Assembly: GCF_008040105.1 (NCBI RefSeq)
Contig: NZ_VRMG01000005.1
Span: forward strand, 434,001-498,000
Reading direction: 5' to 3'
DNA: 64,000 bases
From: Lacisediminihabitans profunda
Lineage (GTDB): Bacteria; Actinomycetota; Actinomycetes; Actinomycetales; Microbacteriaceae
The notes under the pieces: generated by a model
What the model saw: only the letters and a program-made list of their open reading frames with translations
What the model was told of the DNA's origin: nothing
Database searches by the model: none
Position numbers and translations under genes: made by a program
Part shown: piece after piece, positions 1 through 8,769 of the stretch
Layout: every line of letters starts with the position of its first letter
Position numbering within the stretch: the stretch's first letter is position 1

Positions 1-478
1 GCCCCAGGCGCACGGCCTCGTCGCCGAACACGACAGGCAGGTGGGGGAGGTCTCGGCCCAGCCAGCGGCCGTGGAGCCCTGGCGGAATCACGTACCCGGC
101 GACGATCACGACGAGGGCCGTCTCGTCGCCGTCGGGGACCACGGCCACGTTCGAGCGGCGCAGCAGGTGCGCGATGTGCTCGGCCGCCGGTCCGTCGCCC
201 ACGATCGTGACTCTGCCCTGAGGGGCGGCGTCGGTGGCCGGGACGAGCGCCGGCCCCAGGCGGTCGAGCAAGAGCCCCACCTCGCCGTGGCCGCCGCCCG
301 CCGACGCGGCGATCATCTCGAGCCCCGATCGGCTCACGCCCACGCGCAGGGCGGCGATCATCCGCTCGTCGGCGCCGGACACCTCCTCGAGCACGACTCG
401 CGGCGCGTCGACGCCGAACTGAAGGCTCGACGGAGTGCGCCAGAGCAGGGGAAGCCGGGGATCGAGTCGCAGAACCAT
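1..478 (-). CDS. Partial ThiF-like / leader-peptide-binding family protein (C-terminus cut by window edge)
   Basis: A reverse-strand frame opens at an ATG at 478 (MVLRLDPRLPLLWRTPSSLQF...) and stays open for 159 codons to the window edge, so the C-terminus is missing. The N-terminal part resembles the small fold placed before ThiF/E1-like domains in cyclodehydratase or leader-binding proteins of actinobacteria. A Rossmann-like stretch follows (RVTIVGDGPAAEHIAHLL), then VVIVAGYVIPPG. Genes of this kind are often found beside the DUF2342 metalloprotease in Microbacteriaceae, which is the neighbour here. No adenylation function can be shown from the fragment, and the family name is tentative. 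Confidence 0.6.
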   Translation of the reverse strand, partial: MVLRLDPRLPLLWRTPSSLQFGVDAPRVVLEEVSGADERMIAALRVGVSRSGLEMIAASAGGGHGEVGLLLDRLGPALVPATDAAPQGRVTIVGDGPAAEHIAHLLRRSNVAVVPDGDETALVVIVAGYVIPPGLHGRWLGRDLPHLPVVFGDEAVRLG

Positions 479-600
479 CCGCCCATGATGCGCGGACGCT
501 CCCCCCGGCGTCGCCCGCAGTCCACAGGCCGCCCCGCCGCGCGGCCCGCCTTGCCGGCCCGCCTCCTCCGTCGCCTCCGCCGTCTCCCGTCGCCCCACCC

Positions 601-683
601 TCCGAAATCCATGCATTCCTGCCCGACTCGCCGCTCAACTACCCCGTCGAGGGCGCGTCGTCGAGAAATGCATGGATTTCGGA
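601..683. repeat. Cruciform-forming inverted-repeat element, copy 1
   Basis: Left arm 601-617 (tccgaaatccatgcatt) is perfectly complementary to right arm 667-683, with a 49-base middle. The flanks extend the dyad loosely: pyrimidine-rich DNA lies to the left (about 541-600) and a purine-rich tract of repeated ggggaa lies to the right (681-730). A second copy with almost identical arms is at 37787-37872. It fills most of the 264-base gap between two reverse-strand genes. It has no coding character. Confidence 0.75.
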
Positions 684-742
684 AGGGGAAGGGGAAGGGG
701 AAGGGGGAAGGCGGCAGGGAAGGGGCGGGGCCGGCCCGGGGG

Positions 743-2122
743 TTAGTGCGAGGGGTCGTCGGCCGAGCCGTCACGCGCCTCGTGCGGTCGATCGTCCGTC
801 GTGTCGTTGAGCAGGTCCTCGATGGCCTGGTCGATGTCGTCGGGTTCCGGCGAGGGGCCGGTGAGTCGAGCGACGAGGGCGGCCGGGTCGTCGATGTCCT
901 CCGACGTCGGCACGAGGTCCGGATGCGACCAGAGCTCATCGCGAGCCTCCGGACCGACCTCGTCGGTAAGTTTCTGCCACATCGCGGCGGCCTCACGCAA
1001 CCGTCGCGGCCGAAGCTCGAGGCCGACGAGGGTGGAGAACGCCGATTCGGCCGGGCCGCCCGCCGCGCGCCGACGTCGAACCGTCTCGGCGATCGCCCCG
1101 GACTTCGGCAGCCGGGTGGTCGCCTTGGCGGTCACGACATCCACCCAGCCCTCGATCAGGGCGAGCATGGTCTCGAGGCGCCCGAGGGCGGCGAGCTGGG
1201 CCTCGGACTTCGGCGGGATGAGGGCCCCGCTCACCATCGCCTCGCGCAGTTCCTCCGGATTCGACGGATCGAAGTCGGTCGCGAGCTGCTCGAGCCGCTC
1301 GGTGTCGATCCGGATGCCCTGGGCGAACTCCGAAATGGAGGTCATGAGTTGCAGCCGCATCCACTTCGCGTGCCGGAACAGCCTCGCGTGGGCGAGCTCG
1401 CGCACGGCGAGGTAGAGCTGCACCTGGTCCTGCTCGATGTCGAGCCCCGCGCCGAAGGCGGCAACGTTCTGGGGGAGCACCGCCGCCTGCTGGTCGGCCT
1501 CGGTGCCCGCGCTGAGCAGCGGGATGCCGACGTCGCCGCCGGAGACGACCTCGCTTGCGAGCTGGCCCACGACCTGGCCGAGCTGCATGGCGAAGAGGGT
1601 GCCGCCGACGTTGCGCATGAGCCTCGACGCGCCGTCGATCATGCCGGACATCTCCTCCGGCGCCTGGTCGCGCAGCACGTCGGTCAGGGCGTTCGCGATG
1701 CTGAGGGCGACCGGCTCGGCCAGCTGCGTCCAGATCGGCATGGTGGCGGTGATCCACTCGGTGCGGCTGAGGAGCCGCGGATGCACCGTCAGTTCCGAGA
1801 TGTAGGTCGCCTCGTCGAGCCACAGGGCGGCGATGTGGAACGCCTGCTCGAGCGCGGCACGCTCGGCCGGGGTGGTGGCGACGACGTCCTTGGCGGCGAT
1901 CGCCTTCGCCTGCTCGAGGGCGAGTCCCCAGTTGATGCCGTCGCCGCTCGACTGCAGCGCGTTCTGCAGCTGGCCGATCAGGTTCTTAATCATTTCGGGG
2001 TCGTTCGGCAGGCCGGCCGCGGCGGCGAGACGCTCAGGGTCGATCTCGCCGTCACCGGAGAGAAACTTGTTGAGCATGTCGCGGAATTCGTCTTCCGGGT
2101 CGTGCGCCGAATCTTCAGACAT
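743..2122 (-). CDS. Zinc-dependent metalloprotease family protein (DUF2342)
   Basis: A 459-residue protein starting at ATG 2122. It has an acidic N-terminus, then the family's conserved helical region with AVRELAHARLFRHAKW at about residues 230-245, and an acidic, low-complexity C-terminus (EPDDIDQAIEDLL...). The protein matches the actinobacterial DUF2342 putative hydrolase or zincin-like family; related proteins were noted in F420 biosynthesis contexts, but no such genes are seen here. No signal peptide is visible, so it is probably cytoplasmic. It is divergent from the PDZ protease gene across about 100 bases, a common arrangement in this group. Substrate unknown. Confidence 0.85.
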   Translation of the reverse strand: MSEDSAHDPEDEFRDMLNKFLSGDGEIDPERLAAAAGLPNDPEMIKNLIGQLQNALQSSGDGINWGLALEQAKAIAAKDVVATTPAERAALEQAFHIAALWLDEATYISELTVHPRLLSRTEWITATMPIWTQLAEPVALSIANALTDVLRDQAPEEMSGMIDGASRLMRNVGGTLFAMQLGQVVGQLASEVVSGGDVGIPLLSAGTEADQQAAVLPQNVAAFGAGLDIEQDQVQLYLAVRELAHARLFRHAKWMRLQLMTSISEFAQGIRIDTERLEQLATDFDPSNPEELREAMVSGALIPPKSEAQLAALGRLETMLALIEGWVDVVTAKATTRLPKSGAIAETVRRRRAAGGPAESAFSTLVGLELRPRRLREAAAMWQKLTDEVGPEARDELWSHPDLVPTSEDIDDPAALVARLTGPSPEPDDIDQAIEDLLNDTTDDRPHEARDGSADDPSH

Positions 2123-2224
2123 AGCAACTACGCTAGCCGCTGCGCGCTCGACGCGGCTTGTTTTGACCTGTGCCTTGGCCCCGAAGATGTGCGCCTGTGG
2201 CGAACATCACGCGAAAGGACAGCG

Positions 2225-3337
2225 GTGGCGATCTTCACCGACGATTCTCCGGTCGGCGCGCCCGCTCGGCGCCGTTCCCGCTGGGTCGGCTGGACCCTGC
2301 TCGCCGGCGCGCTCCTCGGGTCCTTCGGCTTCGCCATGGTCCCGGCGCCCTACGTCATCGAGCAGCCCGGGCCGGTCTTCAACACCCTGGGCACGGTCAT
2401 CTTCGACCACAAGCAGGTTCCGCTCATCGAGATCCCCGGCGAGAAGACGTACCCCACCACGGGAGCGCTCGACATGCTCACGGTGAACGTCGTCGGTGAC
2501 CGCCAACAGTCGCCCAGTTGGTTCGAGGTGGCTCAGGCCTGGCTCGACAGGAGCAAGGCGGTGCTCCCGCTCGATTCGATCTACCCGGTCGGCGAGACGG
2601 TGAAGCAGTCGAACGAGCAGGCAACCGTCGACATGCAGAACTCCCAGAAGGACGCGATCGCCGCGGCGCTCACGCGGCTCGGCTACACCCTGCCGAGCAC
2701 CCTGTCCGTCGCCGGCTTCTCGCCGGACTCGCCGTCGAAGGGACGCCTCCAGAACGGTGACACCATCCTCAGTGTCAACGGCACGAAGACCGACAGCGTT
2801 CTCGGGCTGCGGGCCATCATCGCCAAGTCGGGTGCCGGCGTTCCGCTGACCATCGCCATCGCGCGAGGCGGCCAGACGAAGAGCGTGGAGGTGACGCCGC
2901 AGCTGAGCGCCGGGCCCCGGCCGGCACCCATCATCGGCATCTTCCCGGCGGTGTCGTACACCTATCCGTTCACGGTCAAGATCCAGCTGCAGGATGTCGG
3001 CGGCCCGAGCGCCGGACAGATGTTCGCGCTCGGCATCATCGACAAACTGACCCCCGGGTCGATAACCGGAGGCGCCAAGGTGGCCGGCACCGGCACGATC
3101 GACGCCGACGGAAACGTCGGCGCCATCGGCGGGATCCGGCAGAAGCTCTACGGCGCGAAGAACGCCGGCGCGACCTGGTTCCTCGCCCCCTACAGCAACT
3201 GCAACGAGGTGACCGGGCACATCCCGAGCGGTCTCCGGGTGCTCGCAGTGAAGACGCTCGACGACTCCCTGGCCGCGCTCAAGGCGATCTCCACCGGAGC
3301 GAGCACGAAGTCGCTGCTCGCCTGCCCGGCCGGGTGA
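2225..3337 (+). CDS. PDZ-domain Lon-like secreted/membrane-anchored serine protease (YlbL type)
   Basis: The GTG start at 2225 has AAAGGA at 2214-2219, giving 370 residues; the same frame is open far upstream only because it is antisense to the previous gene. An N-terminal membrane anchor (WVGWTLLAGALLGSFGFAM) is followed by an extracytoplasmic region. A PDZ domain (around FSPDSPSKGRLQNGD) and a Lon S16-type catalytic domain come next. The expected Ser-Lys dyad is present: Ser at about residue 262 in GGPSAG and Lys at about 307 in GGIRQKLYGAK, about 45 residues apart as in Lon. There is no ATPase domain, as in Bacillus YlbL. It lies 75 bases upstream of the UPF0182 gene. Confidence 0.9.
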   Translation: MAIFTDDSPVGAPARRRSRWVGWTLLAGALLGSFGFAMVPAPYVIEQPGPVFNTLGTVIFDHKQVPLIEIPGEKTYPTTGALDMLTVNVVGDRQQSPSWFEVAQAWLDRSKAVLPLDSIYPVGETVKQSNEQATVDMQNSQKDAIAAALTRLGYTLPSTLSVAGFSPDSPSKGRLQNGDTILSVNGTKTDSVLGLRAIIAKSGAGVPLTIAIARGGQTKSVEVTPQLSAGPRPAPIIGIFPAVSYTYPFTVKIQLQDVGGPSAGQMFALGIIDKLTPGSITGGAKVAGTGTIDADGNVGAIGGIRQKLYGAKNAGATWFLAPYSNCNEVTGHIPSGLRVLAVKTLDDSLAALKAISTGASTKSLLACPAG

Positions 3338-3367
3338 CCGGCGCGGTGACCACGCAGAACCACCCCT

Positions 3368-3373
3368 TAAGAT
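3368..3373 (+). promoter_or_regulatory. Candidate -10 box for the UPF0182 gene
   Basis: TAAGAT lies 40 bases before the GTG start of the UPF0182 gene. The upstream -35 region (about 3346-3351, GTGACC) is weak. It falls in the short gap after the protease gene, so the membrane protein may have its own promoter. Confidence 0.35.
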
Positions 3374-3412
3374 GAGGGACCACAGCATCCGCCACAAAAC
3401 AGGAGCAGTCTC

Positions 3413-6310
3413 GTGACGTCCAGCCGTACAGAAGAGCGCCAACCTGCGTCGCGATCGAGGGTCACCGTTCTGGTGACGATCGCGGTTCTCGCCGTTCTGG
3501 TTGTCCTCTTCTTCATCTTCTCGAGCCTGTACACCGACTGGCTGTGGTTCGACCAGCTGGGCTTCCTCAACGTGCTGACCACGCAGTGGGTGGCGAGCGC
3601 CGTGATGTTCTTCATCGGCTTCTTCGGCATGGCGGTGCCCGTGTTCGTGAGCATCGATGTCGCGTTCCGTTTCCGGCCCGTGTACGCCAAGCTCAACCCG
3701 CAGCTCGACCGCTACCAGCAGGTGATCGAGCCGCTCCGCCGGCTCGCGATGTATGGCATCCCGGCCGTGCTCGGCCTGTTCGCCGGGGTGGCGACCTCCT
3801 CGCGCTGGCAGCTCGCCCTCGAATGGATCAACGGCGTGCCATCGGGCAAGGTCGACCCTCAGTTCGGGCTCGACATCTCCTTCTACCTCTTCGCGCTGCC
3901 GTTCTACCAAGCGGCGGCGGCCTTCGCCTCGGCCGTCGTGTTGATCTCCGGCATCGCGGCGCTCGCCACGAGCTACCTCTACGGGGCGCTGCGATTCAAC
4001 GGCCGTGAGGTGCGCATCTCGCGCTCCGCGCGCATCCAGCTCGCGACGATCGGTGCTGTCTATCTCGCGCTGCAGGCCGTGAGCATCTGGCTCGACCAGT
4101 ATTCGACTCTCAGCAGCCAGACCTCGAGCACCCTCTTCGAGGGAGCGTCATACGCGGACGCCAACGCCGTGATCCCCGGCCGGCAAATCCTCGCCGGCAT
4201 CGCCGCGGTCGTGGCGATCCTCTTCGTGATCACGGCGATCGTCGGCCGCTGGCGCCTGCCCATCATCGGCACGGCGCTCCTGCTCGTGAGCGGCCTGCTC
4301 ATCGGGTCGGTGTACCCCTGGATCGTGCAGAAGTTCCAGGTGGAGCCGAACGTGCGCACGCTCGAGGCTCCATACATCGACAGGAACATCGCGGCGACCC
4401 GAGAGGCCTACGGTGTCGCCGGCGTCAAGGAAGAACCGTATTCCGCCACGACGACGGCCGCCCAGGGTGCCCTGCGCAACGACGCGGAGACCACCGCGAA
4501 CATCCGCATCATCGACCCGGCCCTCGTCTCGGACTCCTTCGCCCAGCTCGAGCAGATCAAGCAGTACTACCAGTTCGCCCCGCACCTCGACGTGGACCGC
4601 TACAAGATCGACGGCAAGTCGCAGGACACCGTCATCGCGGTGCGCGAGCTCAACCAGGCCAACACCGGTGCCCAGCAGAGCTGGTACAACAACACCCTCG
4701 TCTACACGCACGGCTACGGCGTCGTCGCCGCTTACGGAAACCAGCGGTCGAGCGACGGCCTGCCCGTCTTCCTCGAGTCCGGCATCCCGAGCACCGGCGC
4801 CCTCGGCAAGTTCCAGCCGCGCATCTACTTCGGCGAGGACTCCCCGACCTACGCGATCGTCGGCGCCCCCAAGGGCGGAAGCAAGATCGAGCTCGACTAC
4901 CCGGCCGGCGACCAGGGCAACAACCAGAACGCCACGACGACGTTCTCCGGCAACGGCGGGCCCAAGCTCGACAGCGTCTTCAAGAAGCTGATCTACGCCA
5001 TCAAGTTCCAGTCCGAGCAGATCTTCCTCTCCAACGGCGTGAACAACGACTCGCAGATCCTCTACAACCGCAAGCCGGTCGATCGCATCCAGAAGGTCGC
5101 CCCGTACCTGACGCTCGACAGCGATCCGTACCCGGCCGTCGTGGACGGCAAGGTCGTCTGGATCGTGGACGGCTACACCACGAGCGCGAGCTACCCGTAC
5201 TCGGCGATCCAGCAACTCAGCAACGCGATCTCCGACACCTACACGCCGGCTCCGGACTTCGCGCTCGACAACATCAACTACATCCGCAACTCGGTGAAGG
5301 CCACGGTCGACGCCTACAGCGGAAAGGTGACCCTCTACGCCTGGGACGACAAGGACCCGATCCTCAAGACCTGGCAGAAGATCTTCCCGTCCACGGTCAA
5401 GCCGGTGAGCGCGATGAGCGCTCAGCTCATCAGCCACGTGCGCTACCCCGCCGACCTCTTCAAGGTGCAGCGCGAGATCCTGGGCACATACCACGTCACG
5501 GACTCGAACACCTTCTACTCGTCGACGGATGCCTGGATCACGCCGAACGACCCGGTGTCCGACGCGGCGACGGCGAAGCTCCAGCCGCCGTACTACCTCA
5601 CGATGAAGCTCCCGGGGGCGAAGCAGCCCGCGTTCTCCCTGTACTCCACCTACATCCCGAACTCGAAGGGCGTCGGCACGAGGAACATCCTCACCGGCTA
5701 TCTGGCGGCGAACGCGGATGCCGGCAGCACGGCGGGAAAGATCGACTCCGGCTACGGAAAGCTCACCCTTCTCGCGCTGCCGAAGCAGGACACGGTGCCG
5801 GGCCCCGGCCAGGTGCAGAACAACTTCAACACCGATACGGCCGTCGCCAACCAGCTGGCACTGCTCCAGCGCGGTGACACGAAGGTGAAGCGCGGCAACC
5901 TGCTGACGGTGCCCGTCGGTGGAGGACTGCTCTACGTGCAGCCGATCTACGTCGAGTCGACGGCCGAGACGAGCTACCCGGTGCTGCGTAAGATCCTCGT
6001 GTCATTCGGCGACAAGATCGCCTTCGAGGACACCCTCAACGCGGCGCTCGACTCGCTCTTCGGCGGGGACTCCGGGGCGAGTGCCGGGGACGGCGGGGTC
6101 GCGACGACACCTCCGGCCACCGGAACTCCCACGCCGCCGACCACCCCGTCGACGGGCACCGACGCCACGCTCAAGGCGGCGCTGGCCGACGTGCAGTCGG
6201 CGCTCACCGCGCGCGCCGCGGCACTGAAGTCTGGGGACCTGAGCGCGTATGCGACGGCCGACCAGGCCCTCGTGACGGCCCTCAACAAGGTATTCGCCCT
6301 GGAGAAGTAG
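3413..6310 (+). CDS. UPF0182 family large membrane protein
   Basis: A 965-residue protein with GTG start at 3413 and AGGAG at 3401-3405. About seven hydrophobic helices occupy the first 330 residues (for example LVTIAVLAVLVVLFFIFSSL). They are followed by a roughly 550-residue hydrophilic domain with family landmarks such as RNIAATREAYG and NINYIRNSVKATVDAYSG. The C-terminus has a Pro/Thr-rich linker (about 890-915) and a short helical tail. This matches the COG1615/UPF0182 family, conserved in actinobacteria and cyanobacteria with no established biochemical role. The gene ends 4 bases before the methyltransferase start, so the two are probably co-transcribed. Confidence 0.93.
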   Translation: MTSSRTEERQPASRSRVTVLVTIAVLAVLVVLFFIFSSLYTDWLWFDQLGFLNVLTTQWVASAVMFFIGFFGMAVPVFVSIDVAFRFRPVYAKLNPQLDRYQQVIEPLRRLAMYGIPAVLGLFAGVATSSRWQLALEWINGVPSGKVDPQFGLDISFYLFALPFYQAAAAFASAVVLISGIAALATSYLYGALRFNGREVRISRSARIQLATIGAVYLALQAVSIWLDQYSTLSSQTSSTLFEGASYADANAVIPGRQILAGIAAVVAILFVITAIVGRWRLPIIGTALLLVSGLLIGSVYPWIVQKFQVEPNVRTLEAPYIDRNIAATREAYGVAGVKEEPYSATTTAAQGALRNDAETTANIRIIDPALVSDSFAQLEQIKQYYQFAPHLDVDRYKIDGKSQDTVIAVRELNQANTGAQQSWYNNTLVYTHGYGVVAAYGNQRSSDGLPVFLESGIPSTGALGKFQPRIYFGEDSPTYAIVGAPKGGSKIELDYPAGDQGNNQNATTTFSGNGGPKLDSVFKKLIYAIKFQSEQIFLSNGVNNDSQILYNRKPVDRIQKVAPYLTLDSDPYPAVVDGKVVWIVDGYTTSASYPYSAIQQLSNAISDTYTPAPDFALDNINYIRNSVKATVDAYSGKVTLYAWDDKDPILKTWQKIFPSTVKPVSAMSAQLISHVRYPADLFKVQREILGTYHVTDSNTFYSSTDAWITPNDPVSDAATAKLQPPYYLTMKLPGAKQPAFSLYSTYIPNSKGVGTRNILTGYLAANADAGSTAGKIDSGYGKLTLLALPKQDTVPGPGQVQNNFNTDTAVANQLALLQRGDTKVKRGNLLTVPVGGGLLYVQPIYVESTAETSYPVLRKILVSFGDKIAFEDTLNAALDSLFGGDSGASAGDGGVATTPPATGTPTPPTTPSTGTDATLKAALADVQSALTARAAALKSGDLSAYATADQALVTALNKVFALEK

Positions 6311-6314
6311 ACAC

Positions 6315-7175
6315 GTGAACGACGGGATCGCGCTCGACTCGGGCGATTGGCTCGACGCCAATCGAGCGAACTGGGACGAGCGGGTTCCCGTGCACGTCGC
6401 GAGCGAGTTCTACGACCAGTCGGGGTTGCGAGCCGGCCGGGGCGCGCTGTACCCGATCGAGGAGGCCGAGCTGCCGGTGGTCTTCCCCGAGGGGGTCGGC
6501 GGGCTTCGAATCCTTCACCTGCAGTGCCACTTCGGTGCCGACTCCCTCGTTCTCGCGCAGCGCGGGGCAACGGTCGTCGGCATCGACTTCTCGAGGCCGG
6601 CAGTTCGCCGGGCGCGGGAGCTCGCGGCGGAGGTGGGGCTTTCCGGGCGCTCCAGGTTCATCGAGGCGAACCTCTACGACGCGCGGCACGCCCTGCCGGA
6701 GCCGGAGTCGTTCGACGCCGTCTACACGACCTGGGGCACCATCGGTTGGCTCCCGGATGTCGCGGAGTGGGCCAGGATCGTGGCCTGGTTCCTCAAGCCG
6801 GGAGGCCGCCTGTATTTCGCGGACGGGCATCCGACCGCCTTCGTCTTCAGCGACCGGACCGACTCCACCGTGCTCCCGTCGTTCACCTACCCGTATTCCA
6901 CCGACGGTGTCGCCGATGTCGTCGACGAGAACTACGACTACGCAGACCGGGACGCGCTGTTCGAGAACACGGTCACCTACGAGTGGCAGCATCCGCTCTC
7001 CGAGACCGTGACGGCGCTGCTCGACGCCGGGCTGCGCCTCGACTTCTTCCACGAGCACTACGAGCTGCCCTGGCGCATGTTCGAGGCGCTCGAGCCCACC
7101 GGGACGGGCCTCTGGCGCTGGCCGGAGAAGAAGTGGCTGCCTCTGGGGATGAGCATCGCGGCCACCCGACTCTGA
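6315..7175 (+). CDS. Class I SAM-dependent methyltransferase
   Basis: A 286-residue protein with GTG start at 6315. Rossmann motif I is visible as ILHLQCHFGADSLVLA, with the acidic residue of motif II in VVGIDFSRPAVRRARELA. Later motifs include FDAVYTTWGTIGWLPD and LKPGGRLYFADGHP. This fits small-molecule methyltransferases of the Methyltransf_25/11 type. The acceptor substrate cannot be deduced. It follows the UPF0182 gene by 4 bases and precedes tRNA-fMet. Confidence 0.88.
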   Translation: MNDGIALDSGDWLDANRANWDERVPVHVASEFYDQSGLRAGRGALYPIEEAELPVVFPEGVGGLRILHLQCHFGADSLVLAQRGATVVGIDFSRPAVRRARELAAEVGLSGRSRFIEANLYDARHALPEPESFDAVYTTWGTIGWLPDVAEWARIVAWFLKPGGRLYFADGHPTAFVFSDRTDSTVLPSFTYPYSTDGVADVVDENYDYADRDALFENTVTYEWQHPLSETVTALLDAGLRLDFFHEHYELPWRMFEALEPTGTGLWRWPEKKWLPLGMSIAATRL

Positions 7176-7223
7176 CCGCTCGCGACCCGCGCTGGCAAGC
7201 TGTGGTAGTGTTACTTCTTGTGC

Positions 7224-7297
7224 CGCGGGGTGGAGCAGTTCGGTAGCTCGCTGGGCTCATAACCCAGAGGTCGCAGGTTCAAATCCTGTCCCCGCAA
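7224..7297 (+). tRNA. Initiator tRNA-fMet (CAT anticodon)
   Basis: A full cloverleaf can be drawn: acceptor CGCGGGG (7224-7230) with CCCCGCA (7290-7296), D stem GAGC/GCTC, anticodon stem CTGGG/CCCAG with loop CTCATAA, and T stem GCAGG/CCTGT with loop TTCAAAT. The C1-A72 mismatch and the three G-C pairs at the base of the anticodon stem are hallmarks of the initiator rather than elongator tRNA-Met. CCA is not encoded. Its 3' end is the left boundary of the probable genomic island. Confidence 0.95.
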
Positions 7298-7344
7298 CAG
7301 AGAACGACACGAAAGGCCCGGAATCATTGAGATTCCGGGCCTTT
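7295..7344. repeat. Left direct repeat of the island (candidate attL)
   Basis: Bases 7295-7344 recur at 21354-21403 with one mismatch (C at 7319, A at 21378). The repeat begins with the last three bases of tRNA-fMet and covers its terminator hairpin. A long direct repeat at a tRNA 3' end bracketing about 14 kb of unrelated accessory genes is what tRNA-targeted integration leaves behind. Confidence 0.7.
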
Positions 7345-7350
7345 TGTTTT
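7311..7350 (+). terminator. Rho-independent terminator of tRNA-fMet
   Basis: A perfect hairpin with arms aaaggcccggaatc and gattccgggccttt around the loop attga, followed by a T-rich run (tttgtttt). It sits 13 bases after the tRNA. It lies within the duplicated segment. Confidence 0.9.
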
Positions 7351-7511
7351 GCTCGGACCTCCGGTGCCTCCGGTCCAGACTCCGGTCCAGGGGTGGATTT
7401 CCTGCACCAGTCCGTTACCGTCCCGTTTGCGGGCGGTCTCAACTGACCGCTGTTCTGCAGGCTGTTTCGATGGCTCGGCCATGTGTGAGGCATCGCGATT
7501 ACGGTTGGAGG

Positions 7512-8168
7512 GTGCTCACAAACGATCCGCTGCCCGAACGCCCCGCTCCGGACAACCCTTCGGGGAAGTTGGTTTTGTTGCGCCATGGGGAGACGGAGTG
7601 GTCCAAGGAAGGACGCCACACAGGACTCACGGATGTTCCGCTCACTGCTCGAGGTGAGGAGCTTGCCCGCGGCGCAGGTCGGTTGGTCGCTGGCTACGAT
7701 TTCTCACTGGTCCTGAGCTCGCCTCTGCAGCGCGCGCAGCGGACCGCCGAACTGGCGGGCCTCCATGCCGAGGTCGATTCGCTCCTCGTGGAATGGGACT
7801 ACGGCGGATACGAAGGGCGTACCTCGCGCGACATTCGCAGCGAGCTCGGCTACAACTGGAGTGCTTTCACCCACGGCGTGATTCGCGGGCGGACGCCCGG
7901 CGAGACAGTGGAAGAGGTCGCCGCGCGCGCCTCGCGCGTGCTTACGCGAGTGCTGCCTGCGATGGCGGAGGGAGATGTCGCCCTGATCGCGCACGGCCAC
8001 TTTCTGCGCATCCTGACGGCCGTGTTCCTGCGGATGGCCCCACGTTTCGCGGCCCAGATCACTCTGGATGCGGGATCAGTGTCCGTGCTCAGTTTCTACC
8101 GCGAGCAGCCGGCCATCCTTTCTTGGAACTACGGACCCGAGCTACCCCTGGTCCCCTCGGAGTCCTGA
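7512..8168 (+). CDS. Histidine phosphatase (phosphoglycerate-mutase-like) family protein
   Basis: About 218 residues from GTG 7512 (VLTNDPLPERP...). ATG 7470 in the same frame is an alternative start; neither has a well-spaced ribosome site. The catalytic motif LVLLRHGETEWSKEGRHTG supplies the phosphorylated His, and ALIAHGHFLRIL supplies the second His. The intervening Glu region (LLVEWDYGGYEGRT) fits phosphatase rather than mutase members. Substrate unknown. It is the first gene inside the island and the following 600 bases have no firm gene. Confidence 0.85.
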   Translation: MLTNDPLPERPAPDNPSGKLVLLRHGETEWSKEGRHTGLTDVPLTARGEELARGAGRLVAGYDFSLVLSSPLQRAQRTAELAGLHAEVDSLLVEWDYGGYEGRTSRDIRSELGYNWSAFTHGVIRGRTPGETVEEVAARASRVLTRVLPAMAEGDVALIAHGHFLRILTAVFLRMAPRFAAQITLDAGSVSVLSFYREQPAILSWNYGPELPLVPSES

Positions 8169-8769
8169 GCTCTTCATGAAATGAGCCATCCGGGAAACGT
8201 CTGTCGACGTGTTTGCCCGGGTTGAGGTTCCCTAAGTGCGGCAGGCGCGGTGACTATGACGTCTTGACGTTTTCAGGTAGCGCTGGTCGATGACGTGGAA
8301 CAGTCTCGCGGTTAGTCCACCTATCCAGCGGGACTGCTGACGCCGAGGAGAAGGAATCAGAGCTTGGCCGGAGATCGTGGCATTCGTCGCAAGCGATCGT
8401 TCCAGCTACATGATCGTCGCAATTGTGGCGGCCCCGACGGCCGGACGGCCATCTAAGGAAGGTTTGCGCAGGGCCAGGTGAGCAAGCGGAACGGCCAGCT
8501 CGCGGAGTCGAAGGGCAAGGGTCTGCTCGGTGGCGCAATCGCCGGGTTGGCCCACACCGCCGAGTTCATCGAAACAGCCGCCGCGGGGAGTCGGCCCGCA
8601 TCACTTGGGTGGCAGAATCGCAGCAACCTTGGCATCGACTTCGGCGCAGGTCACCGTGTGGTGCACGGGCCGAGACTGCCGCTACCATGCCATCACCTCG
8701 GCGGGCCTAACGGGTGATCTCGGTCTTGAGCGGATTTCGGGAACGCGCGCTCGCCCATCTGGGCATCAA
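8169..8769. other. Gene-poor stretch, possible decayed genes
   Basis: About 600 bases separate the phosphatase and the MFS gene. A forward frame from GTG 8478 to 8717 has a protein-like beginning (GKGLLGGAIAGLAHTAEF) that degenerates into Pro/Gly-rich text, and a reverse frame near 8600-8660 has a short plausible piece. Neither has a clear ribosome site or recognisable family. I read this as debris from rearrangement of the island but cannot prove it. Confidence 0.35.

Noticed and set aside
41-2224. A long forward open frame joined to the PDZ protease
   Set aside because: It is antisense to the leader-binding and metalloprotease genes. The real start is GTG 2225 with a ribosome site and membrane anchor.
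7257-7619. A reverse-strand frame ending GTGFEPATSGL through the tRNA
   Set aside because: This ending is the well-known translation of antisense tRNA; the rest crosses the terminator and has no recognisable integrase motifs.
8478-8717. Possible small gene with GKGLLGGAIAGLAHTAEF
   Set aside because: Only the first part looks like protein, there is no convincing ribosome site, and the rest degenerates; reported only as a possible remnant.
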